This document shows positions 33,243 to 41,890 of a DNA stretch of 64,000 nt, piece by piece. The DNA is taken from positions 1-64,000 of the forward strand of contig CP168152.1 of assembly GCA_041545745.1 (NCBI GenBank). Direction: 5' to 3'. How positions within the stretch are numbered: position 1 is the first letter of the stretch; the number at the start of each line of letters is the position of its first letter. This DNA comes from Stenotrophomonas indicatrix. Its GTDB lineage: Bacteria > Pseudomonadota > Gammaproteobacteria > Xanthomonadales > Xanthomonadaceae. A model generated the notes under the pieces. The model was not told the DNA's origin, did no database searches, and was given only the letters and a program-made list of their open reading frames with translations. Position numbers and translations under genes: made by a program.

Positions 33243-34248
33243 CGAATCGCTCCTCGCCCATCAGGGCCAACACATCAGCTTCGCTGACGGGATTGAAATC
33301 GCCGGGAATGGAGTGCTTCAGGCCCCCGGCGGCCAGGCCGAAGCGCACGGTGGCGTCGGCATCGAAGGCGGACAGGATGCCATGCAGGATGCCTGCCGCG
33401 AAGGCATCACCACCGCCGATGCGGTCGACGATGCCCTGCAGCTGGCGTACCGGGGCCTGTGCGCGGGTGCCATCGCGGCCAAGCAGCAGCGCGCCCAGCG
33501 CATGGTGGTCCACGCTCAGCGTTTGCCGCTGGGTGCAGGCCAGCCATTGCAGCTGCGGGAACGCTTCGAACGCCGCCGCCGCCGCCGCTTCCACGCGCGC
33601 GACTAAGTCGGCTTGTTCGAAGCGCTGGCCGAGGATGACTTCGATATCGCGGTAATCGGCAAAGACGATGTCGGCCTGCGCGAACAGTTCGTGCAGGATC
33701 GCCTGCGCATCGCCGCCCCAGCGCTGCCACAGCTTCGGCCGGAAGTTGCCGTCGAAGGACACACGCACGCCCAGCGCACGCGCGGCGCGCGCTGCGGCCA
33801 GCGTGGCCTGCGCCACGTCCGGGCCCAGCGCCGGGCTGACCCCGGACAGGTGCAGCCACTGCGCGCCCTGCAGCAGTGCCGGCCAGTCGTAGTCGGTGGC
33901 GGTGCTGTTGGCGAATGCCGAATCGGCACGGTCGTAGACCACTTCACTGGCCCGTTGCACCGCGCCGGTGGTCAGGAAATACAGGCCCATGCGGCCGTCG
34001 GCATCTTCGCGCACGCTGCGCGTATCGACCCCATGCCGGCGCAGTTCGGCCAGCGCATGCGCGCCAAGCGCGTTGCCGGCGACGGTACTGACCATGGCCA
34101 CGTCATGTCCAAAACGGGACAGCGAGACAGCCACGTTCGCCTCGGCGCCACCGACGTGCACCTGCAGCTGCGGCGACTGCAGCAGCAGTTCGCGACCGGG
34201 TGCACCCAGGCGCAGCAGCAATTCCCCGAAACACACGATACGACCCAT
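33229..34248 (-). CDS. kdgK: 2-keto-3-deoxygluconate kinase
   Basis: Phosphorylates KDG to KDPG for Eda. The 339-residue PfkB-family sugar kinase has GGAEANVAVSLSRFG (about 33) and the catalytic DRIGGGDAFAAGI (about 287-299). ATG 34248 is preceded by AGGAG with 6-7 bp spacing; the longer frame upstream is rejected. It overlaps eda by 14 bp and is divergent from the receptor gene, sharing a 286-bp promoter region with two ATGACACCG sites. Confidence 0.95.
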   Translation of the reverse strand: MGRIVCFGELLLRLGAPGRELLLQSPQLQVHVGGAEANVAVSLSRFGHDVAMVSTVAGNALGAHALAELRRHGVDTRSVREDADGRMGLYFLTTGAVQRASEVVYDRADSAFANSTATDYDWPALLQGAQWLHLSGVSPALGPDVAQATLAAARAARALGVRVSFDGNFRPKLWQRWGGDAQAILHELFAQADIVFADYRDIEVILGQRFEQADLVARVEAAAAAAFEAFPQLQWLACTQRQTLSVDHHALGALLLGRDGTRAQAPVRQLQGIVDRIGGGDAFAAGILHGILSAFDADATVRFGLAAGGLKHSIPGDFNPVSEADVLALMGEERFDVRR

Positions 34249-34331
34249 TTTCTGCTCCTTCACGCGTGCCGCCCGCATGTGACACTGGGCGGCGTGGTAG
34301 TGGACCACGCGTGGGGCGTGGAATTGGCTAG

Positions 34332-34340
34332 CGGTGTCAT
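34332..34340 (-). promoter_or_regulatory. Candidate uronate operator, kdgK-eda promoter
   Basis: ATGACACCG on the minus strand, 84 bp before the kdgK start. It is one of a set of identical nonamers in front of genes of this locus. Confidence 0.6.
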
Positions 34341-34478
34341 TTCGATCCCGCCTGGCCTTGGCCTAAGCCTACCAAACTGTTGGAAGCATTGTCCTGCAAG
34401 CGTCTTGGAGACATTTCAGATCTGTTGCGGTGCAAGATGCCGGATCGGGAACGTGCTGTTAACGTCCGCCCTGACCAG

Positions 34479-34487
34479 CGGTGTCAT
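34479..34487 (-). promoter_or_regulatory. Candidate uronate operator, receptor promoter
   Basis: ATGACACCG on the minus strand, 48 bp before the start of the TonB-dependent receptor. The overlap with the 5' leader suits repression by a LacI-type protein. Confidence 0.6.
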
Positions 34488-34534
34488 CACGCTGAAACAG
34501 CCGCGATACCAGACCTTTGGGAGAGGGGAAAGGC

Positions 34535-37297
34535 ATGCATTCTCGGAACCATGAAAAAAAGACACCGGTTACCTTGCTCGCGTTGGCCGTCGCACTGGCC
34601 CTGGCAGGCAACGCCGGCGCGCAGCAGCAGAGCGCCAACCCGAACGCCACCGACCTGGATACGGTCACCGTCACCGGCTACCGCGCCAGCGTGGAGAAGG
34701 CGCTGGACATCAAGCGCGGCGAAGCCGGCGTGGTCGATGCCATCGTTGCCGAGGACATCGGCAAGTTCCCGGACCTGAACCTGGCTGAGTCGCTGCAGCG
34801 CATCCCGGGCGTGGTCATCACCCGCGAGGCCGGCGAAGGCCGCAACATCTCGGTGCGTGGCCTCGGCCCGGAATTCACCCGCGTGCGCATCAATGGCATG
34901 GAAGCGCTGACCACGGTCGGCGCCGGTGACCAGAGCGGCGGCACCAACCGCGGCCGTGGCTTCGACTTCAACGTGTTCGCCTCGGACCTGTTCTCGCAGC
35001 TGCTGGTGCGCAAGACTGCTTCGGCCGACGTCGAGGAAGGCTCGCTGGGCGCCACCGTCGATCTGCGCACCGCGCGTCCGTTCGACTACGACGGCTTCAC
35101 CTTCGCCGCCAGTGGCCAGGCCAGCTACAACGCGATGGCCGAGAAGGCCGACCCGCGCATTGCCGCACTGGTCTCCAACACCTTCGCCGATGGCACCTTC
35201 GGCGCATTGCTGTCGGTGGCCTATTCCGAGCGCCAGGCGCTGGAGGAAGGTTCCAACACCGGGCGCTGGGCCAACGGCCCGAGCAACGGCAACTTCGCCG
35301 CGTCCTCGCCGTTCGCCGCCGCGCGTGGCGCCAACGTGTTCCATCCGCGCTTCCCGCGCTACGTGCAGATGGAACACGAACAGAAGCGGCTGGGCGTAAC
35401 CGGTTCGCTGCAGTGGAAGCCGAACGACGCCACCGAGATCTCGCTGGATGCGCTGTACTCGAAGATCGATGCGACGCGCGACGAGCACTACATCGAAGCG
35501 ATCTCCTTCAGTCGCGGCGCCAATGCCAATGCGCGCCTGTCAGGCAAGCCGGCCACCATCGTCAGGAACGGAGAGATCCGCGACAACGCGCTGCTCTATG
35601 GCGAGTTCGACAATGTCGACATCCGCACCGAGAACCGCCACGACGAGTGGAGCACCGAGTTCAAGCAGATCGCGCTGAACGGCCAGCACCGCTTCGGCGA
35701 TGACTTCACCCTGTCCGGCAAGATCGGCATCTCGCGCTCCAAGCACGAGAACCCGGTGCAGACCACCGTCATCATGGACAAGTACGATGTCGACGGTTAC
35801 AGCTACGACTACCGTGGCAACAGCCGTGCGCCGATCCTCAACTACGGCATCGACCCGACCAATCCCAACGGCTGGGAACTGGCCGAGATCCGCCTGCGTC
35901 CGCAGTACGTGGACAACGACTTCGACACCGGCCAGATCGACTTCAACTGGAACATCAGCCCGGGCTTCCGCCTGAAGGGCGGCGTGCTGGCCAAGGACTA
36001 CACGTTCAAGACCGTCGAACTGCGCCGCGCCAGCGAACTGGCCGTGCCCAACTTCGCCGGCGGCAACAGGATCGTGCCGGCGGACCTGACCGAGCAGGCC
36101 GGACTGAAGGGCATCAACGGCAGTCCGTCCAACTGGGTCGTGCCGGACTTGGATGCGATCGCCGAACAGCTGGACATCTACAGCAACAGCGGCACCTTCG
36201 CCGTCGCCCCGCGTGCCAACAACGTGCGCAGCGTCGAAGAGAAGGACCGTGGCGCCTACCTGATGGGCGAGTTCTCCACTGAACTGGGCTCGCTGCCGCT
36301 GTCGGGCAACTTCGGCGTGCGCTACGTGCGCACCAAGCAGTCGTCCACCGGTCAGTCGACGTTGGCCAACGGCACCGTCGAAACGACGGTCAGCCGCACT
36401 TACGACGATACCCTGCCCTCGTTCAACCTGGTGGCCGAAGTCACCCCGGACTTCCTGATCCGGTTGGGTGCGGCAAAGGTGATGAGCCGCCCGGGGCTGG
36501 GCAGCCTGACGCCGGGCGCAACGGTGGCCGTGGCCGGTGGTGCGCGCACCATCTCCAGCGGCAACCCGGTGCTGGATCCGATCCGCGCAACCAATGTCGA
36601 CCTCGGCTTCGAGTGGTACTTCTCCGAAGGCGCGATGGCCGGCATCGGCCTGTTCTACAAGGACATCGAGAGCTTCGTGCAGACCACCCGCGAAGTGCGC
36701 CCGTTCAGCGACAGTGGCCTGCCCGCCTCGCTGCTGACTGGCACCGGTGCCTCACCCACCGATGACTTCACCTATACCAAGCCGGTCAACACCCCGGGCG
36801 GTGAACTGCACGGCGTGGAAGCCAACTACACCCAGCCCTTCACCTTCCTGCCGGGCAAGTGGGCCAACCTGGGCGTGCAGTTGAACTACACCTGGGTGGA
36901 ATCGAAGATCCAGTACATCAACGCGGCCGGGCAGCCGGTGATGAAGACCGACCTGACCGGCCTGTCGAAGTCGTCGTGGAACGCCACGCTGTTCTATGAA
37001 GGCGAGACGTTCGCCGGGCGCATCTCGGCCACCAACCGCGATGATTACCTGACCCAGGCACCGGGCCAGGAAACCGGCTTCAACCTCGATGGCTACCACG
37101 GCATGACCGGTACCACGGTGTTCGATGCGTCCATCCGCTACAAGATCAGCGACCAGCTGGAACTGAGCCTGGAAGGCATCAACCTGACCAACGAAGCCTC
37201 CGACGAGTGGGTGTACTCGCCGCTGACCGGTCGCCTGCCGCTGCAGTACACCGAGACCGGCCGCCAGTACCTGCTGGGGCTGCGCTACAAGTTCTGA
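34535..37297 (+). CDS. TonB-dependent receptor, carbohydrate type
   Basis: A 920-residue outer-membrane receptor with signal peptide (cut near AGAQQQ, about 30), plug domain (DIGKFPDLNLAESLQRIPGV, RNISVRGLGPEFTRVRINGM) and a 22-strand-type barrel ending YLLGLRYKF. The long plug with this 'NLAESLQRIPGV' motif is typical of the sugar-polymer receptors of Xanthomonads and Caulobacter. By context it should import pectic oligosaccharides. ATG at 34535 was preferred over an in-frame TTG 18 bp upstream. It is followed by the LamG protein gene, separated by a GC hairpin (37305-37332). Confidence 0.92.
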   Translation: MHSRNHEKKTPVTLLALAVALALAGNAGAQQQSANPNATDLDTVTVTGYRASVEKALDIKRGEAGVVDAIVAEDIGKFPDLNLAESLQRIPGVVITREAGEGRNISVRGLGPEFTRVRINGMEALTTVGAGDQSGGTNRGRGFDFNVFASDLFSQLLVRKTASADVEEGSLGATVDLRTARPFDYDGFTFAASGQASYNAMAEKADPRIAALVSNTFADGTFGALLSVAYSERQALEEGSNTGRWANGPSNGNFAASSPFAAARGANVFHPRFPRYVQMEHEQKRLGVTGSLQWKPNDATEISLDALYSKIDATRDEHYIEAISFSRGANANARLSGKPATIVRNGEIRDNALLYGEFDNVDIRTENRHDEWSTEFKQIALNGQHRFGDDFTLSGKIGISRSKHENPVQTTVIMDKYDVDGYSYDYRGNSRAPILNYGIDPTNPNGWELAEIRLRPQYVDNDFDTGQIDFNWNISPGFRLKGGVLAKDYTFKTVELRRASELAVPNFAGGNRIVPADLTEQAGLKGINGSPSNWVVPDLDAIAEQLDIYSNSGTFAVAPRANNVRSVEEKDRGAYLMGEFSTELGSLPLSGNFGVRYVRTKQSSTGQSTLANGTVETTVSRTYDDTLPSFNLVAEVTPDFLIRLGAAKVMSRPGLGSLTPGATVAVAGGARTISSGNPVLDPIRATNVDLGFEWYFSEGAMAGIGLFYKDIESFVQTTREVRPFSDSGLPASLLTGTGASPTDDFTYTKPVNTPGGELHGVEANYTQPFTFLPGKWANLGVQLNYTWVESKIQYINAAGQPVMKTDLTGLSKSSWNATLFYEGETFAGRISATNRDDYLTQAPGQETGFNLDGYHGMTGTTVFDASIRYKISDQLELSLEGINLTNEASDEWVYSPLTGRLPLQYTETGRQYLLGLRYKF

Positions 37298-37304
37298 GCA
37301 ACGC

Positions 37305-37332
37305 CGACGGCGTGCCACCCGGCACGTCGTCG
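37305..37332 (+). other. Hairpin between receptor and LamG gene
   Basis: A 12-bp stem with one mismatch (37305-37316 with 37321-37332) and an ACCC loop, 7 bp after the receptor stop and without a T tract. It could stabilise the receptor mRNA and lower expression of the downstream gene. Confidence 0.5.
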
Positions 37333-37433
37333 TTCGCCACGATCGCTGCTGCGCCGCAAGGTGCCGTCGCGGCGTGGCCTTGCTACGGTCCGGCGGCCCT
37401 TGCCGGCCGTCGCCCGTTGAAAGGAAACGCCTG

Positions 37434-40400
37434 ATGCCGCACCGCTCGACCCTGTCCCGCTGCCTGCTGCTCGCAGCGGCCCTGGCTGCCGGCCCCGCGA
37501 TGGCCGCTACCGATGCGCCCACGCTGCTGTTCCACGTCGATGCCGGCAAGGGGCTGGAGGCCGTGGTGGCGCACGGGGAAGCGGTGCCGAACTTCCGCGA
37601 CAAGGTCGACATCGTCGACGACGGAGCGCGCGGCAAGGCGATCCAGTGGCAGGACGACGGTGTGCTGGCCTGGGATGCGCCCGGCAACATCCTCGCCCAG
37701 CGCGGCACCCTCGCCTTCGACTGGCGCGCGCGCTATGCGGTGGGCGAAGCACCGTTCGTGATCTTCCGCGTCGGCTATGCCGACCACAGCAGCTGGGACA
37801 TGGCCTGGCTGCGCATCGACTGGAACGGGCACGGCTTCGATGCGTTCGTCACCGATGCGAACCTGGCACGCACGCGTGTGTCGTTCCGCATGGACACGCC
37901 GCCACGCGCGGACCAGTGGCTGCACCTGGCCTTCGCCTGGGATGAAGACCAGGGCGTGCGCCTGTTCGTCGATGGTCGCGAGGTGGCGCGTGTGCAGGCC
38001 AGCGGTGACTACGATGCAGCGCTGGACCAGCTCGGCCTGGCCGGACGGGTAATGGCGCCCTATCAGGTGCAGAGTCGCTACAACTTCCTGCGCGGCAGCG
38101 ATTTCCAGCACATCCGCGTGTACGACCGCATGCTTGACGCTGCGGCCGTCAGTGCGCTCGCGCGTGGCAAGGTCGTCACCAGCGCCGTTGCCAACGCTGC
38201 GGATGACCGTGCCTGGCTGCATCGCTTCGGCTGGGACGGAGTACCGCCACCGGCATTGACCGCCGCCAGCACGCGCATCCGCAAGATCGAATTCGCCGAT
38301 ACCCGCGACCTCAAGGCGTGGATGTGGAAGGCCACCGATGGCATCGCCGAGACCACCTGGCCGGGTGTCTACAACCGCTCGCGCCTGCCCGGCCGCAACG
38401 ACTACTTCCAGTTGCCGGACTGGAACACCTACGTGGAAGGTGGCCAGCATCTGGACCTGACCGTGCCCGCCGGCGAGACCGTCAACCGGGTGGAGATCCG
38501 CGGCGCGGCGTTCGGCACGCTGGCCCATGGCCGCGATGCGGCGCACGCCACGCAGGTGCTGGCGACGCGGCCCAAAGGTGTGGTGCGCAGCGTCGACGAT
38601 ATTCCGGCGCAGACCGGTGGCGTGCTGCGCTTCAGCAACGTTGAACAGGAAACGCCGATCCAGGAGATCTGGGCATATGACGTGAGCCAAGGCGCCGAGC
38701 CCGATGGCACGGTCAAACAGGCCTATGTCATCGACAGCCAGGCGTTGCCCGATTACACCAACCTGGACACGCTGCGCCGCTACATCGAGGGCCGCTACCC
38801 GGCGGCCGAACGCAGCACGGTGATGGCGCTGCCGAAGGGCGCAGGCTCGCGACGGCGCAGCGCCGACACGCTGCCGGCCCAGCCGAAGCCGATCGTGCAC
38901 GTGTTGATTCCCTCCGGCGTGGGTGATGCGCCGGCCAACCAGCCGTTGATCCGCAGCTGGGCCTACAGCTGGGAAAACATGCATGACGGGCTGGACGGCG
39001 TGGCCATCGACATCCCCACGCTGGACCTGCCGGCAACGCACGACGGCCTGATCCCGCTGAACATCCGCATCAAGGATCCGATCTGGCCGGCGCGCGACAT
39101 GATCGATGTTTCGGTCTCGGTGCAGCCCGGGCAGAAGCGCACGCTGTGGCTGGACCTGCGCGACCGCATCCTTACGCCCGACAGCCTGTGGCTGAGCATC
39201 GCCTCGGCTGCTCCCGGCTTCGATGCGGCGTCGCTGGATGGTGCACAGGTGCGGCTGGTGTTCAAGCCACGCGCCGATGCGATCAAGGAGCACGTGGCCG
39301 ACCGCTTCAACCAGGTGCGCGACAACTGGGGCTTCCTGGTGGAGGAACACACCACCTCCAAGCGCCAGCGCCTGTATGCGCGCGTCTACGCGGACCTGAG
39401 CGATCTGCTGCGGGTCGACCCGGATCACGAGCTGGGCCGGTTGTACTGGAACTACATCAGCTACAACAGCCAGGGCCGCCCGCCGTACACCGCGCCGGAG
39501 GTGCCCAAGGGGGTACCTGCATGGGCCTTCCACCAGGTGCAGGACCTGGCCCAGGTGCGGCAGTTCGTCGACTGGTGGATCGATCAGCGCCAGGTGGCCT
39601 ACGGCGATTTCGGTGGCGGCATCTCCGATGATTCCGACCTGACCCAGCAATGGCCGGGGCTGGCCCTGATGGGCGTGCAGCCGGACCGACTGAATGCCTC
39701 ACTGACTGCCTTGTCCGACGCGGTGTACCGCAATGGCATGTTCAGCAATGGCCTCAGCACCATCGAGACCGATGAGCTGCATTCCTACGAGGAAGGCATC
39801 AACACCAACAGCGCGATGCTCTACCTCAACTGGGGCGATCCACTGACCCTGGAACGATTGATGGAAACGGTGAAGGCGTTCGACGAGCGCATCATCCTGC
39901 GCAACCCGCAGGGTCATCTGCTGTTCTCCAGCAACTGGTTCGGTGGCAACAAGATTTACCGCGAACCGAACTGGCAGTGGCAGAAGCCGTATTCGTTCCC
40001 GGTGCTGCATCCGGCGTTCCTGCTGGGCCAGTACAACGCCGACCCGACCGGGCGCCGGCTGGTGATCGGCTTGGCCGATGGCTATCTGGCCCATGCCGGC
40101 AGCGACGACAAGGGCCGCTTCACCCTGCCCAACGAGATCAACTGGGCGACGGGTGAGACCCGTGGCGGCGAACTCAACAACGGCTCCGGCAGCGGCGACA
40201 CGATGCACACCTTCTGGGCGGCATGGCGCTGGACCGGTGATGCGAAGTACCTGCAGGCACTGGACTATCGCGTGCAGCGCGGCGGCCCCGGCGCGCTGGC
40301 CAACCTCGGCGAGAACTACGTGGAGGCGCTCGGCCGGCAGCAGGACTGGTACCCGCTGCTGACCGCCGATGCCGATGCCGGGAAGACCGGCTTCGCCAGC

Positions 40401-41237
40401 CTGATGGCCTGGCAGGCCAGCGGGGAACGCAAGTACATCGACGCACTGCATGCCGATGGCCTGCAGGCCAAGGTGCAACGTGCGTACATGAACACCGAGG
40501 GCCACTGGTGGTCCGACCGGGTGGAAGCGCCGAGCGAGTTCCTGCAGCGTGCACGGCTGGGTGGCATCGCCCTGAAGCGCAACCAGAGCTGGCCCGGGCA
40601 CACCGTCAGCTGGCGCTTCGATCGTGAAGGCGCGGCGGAACAGGTCGCACTGCTGGTGCATGCGCCCTCGCGCGAGCGCTTCACGGTCACCAGCCACAAC
40701 CTCGGCGCGCGCGTGATTGCCGCCGACATGACGGGTTGGAACGTGGCCAGCGGAACCTGGCGGGTGCGCAGTGGCGCGGATGGCGATGACGATGGCCGCA
40801 TCGACGGTACGCCGCGCGAGCGAACGGTGCAGCTGGAGACGAGTGCGTCGATACCGATGCAGTTCCAGCCAGGCCGCACCGAGGTATTCGAATTCGAGCG
40901 TGTGTCTGCGGGGACGCCGGTGGAAACACGCCCGGATCTGGGCGTGGGCCGTGGTGATGTACGTGTGGACGGGCGCCAGGTGCACGTGACCGTGCACGGC
41001 CTTGGGCATGTGGCCAGCGGCGTGGGCGTGGCGGTGCTGGAAGATGCGCGGGGCCGCGAGATCGTACGCACCGACGTGCCGGCGATGGCTGCACCGACTG
41101 ACCTGTTGCCGAAGACCGCAGTGGTGTCGTTGCCGTTGCCGGCCGGTGATCGCAGTGGCCTGCGCGTGCGTGTTGCACTGGCCGATGGCGGTGAGGAAGT
41201 GACGCGGCTCAACAATGTGGCGGACGTGCCGCGGTGA
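37434..41237 (+). CDS. Giant secreted LamG-domain protein, likely carbohydrate-active
   Basis: A 1267-residue protein with a clear signal peptide (cut near AMAATD, residue about 24). Residues about 25-245 look like a concanavalin/LamG fold (WRARYAVGEAPFVIFRVGY, WLHLAFAWDEDQGVRLFVDG). A beta-rich middle part follows, then about 620-1060 is tryptophan-rich and helical, suggestive of an (alpha/alpha) toroid as in many glycan lyases and hydrolases (TDELHSYEEGINTNSAMLYLN-like region, GSGSGDTMHTFWAAWRWTG). The C-terminus is again beta-rich. I do not recognise the family; a PL26-like exo-rhamnogalacturonan lyase is one untested possibility. It lies just after the carbohydrate receptor. Confidence 0.8.
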   Translation: MPHRSTLSRCLLLAAALAAGPAMAATDAPTLLFHVDAGKGLEAVVAHGEAVPNFRDKVDIVDDGARGKAIQWQDDGVLAWDAPGNILAQRGTLAFDWRARYAVGEAPFVIFRVGYADHSSWDMAWLRIDWNGHGFDAFVTDANLARTRVSFRMDTPPRADQWLHLAFAWDEDQGVRLFVDGREVARVQASGDYDAALDQLGLAGRVMAPYQVQSRYNFLRGSDFQHIRVYDRMLDAAAVSALARGKVVTSAVANAADDRAWLHRFGWDGVPPPALTAASTRIRKIEFADTRDLKAWMWKATDGIAETTWPGVYNRSRLPGRNDYFQLPDWNTYVEGGQHLDLTVPAGETVNRVEIRGAAFGTLAHGRDAAHATQVLATRPKGVVRSVDDIPAQTGGVLRFSNVEQETPIQEIWAYDVSQGAEPDGTVKQAYVIDSQALPDYTNLDTLRRYIEGRYPAAERSTVMALPKGAGSRRRSADTLPAQPKPIVHVLIPSGVGDAPANQPLIRSWAYSWENMHDGLDGVAIDIPTLDLPATHDGLIPLNIRIKDPIWPARDMIDVSVSVQPGQKRTLWLDLRDRILTPDSLWLSIASAAPGFDAASLDGAQVRLVFKPRADAIKEHVADRFNQVRDNWGFLVEEHTTSKRQRLYARVYADLSDLLRVDPDHELGRLYWNYISYNSQGRPPYTAPEVPKGVPAWAFHQVQDLAQVRQFVDWWIDQRQVAYGDFGGGISDDSDLTQQWPGLALMGVQPDRLNASLTALSDAVYRNGMFSNGLSTIETDELHSYEEGINTNSAMLYLNWGDPLTLERLMETVKAFDERIILRNPQGHLLFSSNWFGGNKIYREPNWQWQKPYSFPVLHPAFLLGQYNADPTGRRLVIGLADGYLAHAGSDDKGRFTLPNEINWATGETRGGELNNGSGSGDTMHTFWAAWRWTGDAKYLQALDYRVQRGGPGALANLGENYVEALGRQQDWYPLLTADADAGKTGFASLMAWQASGERKYIDALHADGLQAKVQRAYMNTEGHWWSDRVEAPSEFLQRARLGGIALKRNQSWPGHTVSWRFDREGAAEQVALLVHAPSRERFTVTSHNLGARVIAADMTGWNVASGTWRVRSGADGDDDGRIDGTPRERTVQLETSASIPMQFQPGRTEVFEFERVSAGTPVETRPDLGVGRGDVRVDGRQVHVTVHGLGHVASGVGVAVLEDARGREIVRTDVPAMAAPTDLLPKTAVVSLPLPAGDRSGLRVRVALADGGEEVTRLNNVADVPR

Positions 41238-41250
41238 CGCTTGGTTGCGA

Positions 41251-41838
41251 TCAGGACGCCTCGGTCTCCATCACCTTCACCCGGCGCTGGTACCAGCCGT
41301 CATCCAGCGGATCGAACACCGCGCTGCGCTCCATCACGCCCTGGTAGACGTGTACCGACACCGCTATGTCCTGATCGCTGGCGTTGCGCAGCGTGTGGTA
41401 TTCGTGCGGCGGGATCAGGCTGCCGGCGCTGCCGCGGAGCCCGTACAGCGTGTCCTGCGCGGCGAAGCGGTGACGCTCGCCACGCTGTTCGAGCAGCGCG
41501 TACGGGGTCACGATCAGCTCGCCCTGCCAGACCCCTTCCACGCACCACATCGCATCGTGGTCGTGCAGCGGCGTGCCCTGCCCCGGGCCCCAGCACATCG
41601 CAATCACGCTGTAGCCCAGCGTGGGGCTTCGATGCAGTTCGCGGCGCGCGTAATGGCCATCCACGGGACAACGTACGCAGGGTGGCAGGTCGATCAGTGG
41701 ATCGACGATGGCCTCGCGCAGCACCCGTTGCAGCGCACCGGTGATTGCCTGCGGATCGACCAGGCAGACGGCGGCATCAATTCCTGCAATCAAGCGCTCG
41801 CGGCCGGTGAACGGCGGTGGCGTGAACATCGCTTCCAT
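41251..41838 (-). CDS. Cysteine dioxygenase family cupin
   Basis: A 195-residue thiol-dioxygenase-like cupin with metal motif TPLHDHDAMWCVEGVWQGEL (about 89-108) and a third histidine in VSVHVYQG. CDO-type enzymes oxidise cysteine or related thiols. In this locus it may have another substrate, since it converges with the LamG gene and carries an ATGACACCG motif 44 bp upstream. Two ATGs are possible: 41838 or 41829, the latter with GGAAG nearby. Confidence 0.75.
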   Translation of the reverse strand: MEAMFTPPPFTGRERLIAGIDAAVCLVDPQAITGALQRVLREAIVDPLIDLPPCVRCPVDGHYARRELHRSPTLGYSVIAMCWGPGQGTPLHDHDAMWCVEGVWQGELIVTPYALLEQRGERHRFAAQDTLYGLRGSAGSLIPPHEYHTLRNASDQDIAVSVHVYQGVMERSAVFDPLDDGWYQRRVKVMETEAS

Positions 41839-41881
41839 GAACCGACTCTAGCCGAGGCGGGTTAACAGAATGTTTGCACCG

Positions 41882-41890
41882 CGGTGTCAT
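41882..41890 (-). promoter_or_regulatory. Candidate uronate operator, CDO-like cupin gene
   Basis: ATGACACCG on the minus strand, ending on the last base of the upstream esterase stop codon and 44 bp before the cupin start. Confidence 0.5.
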
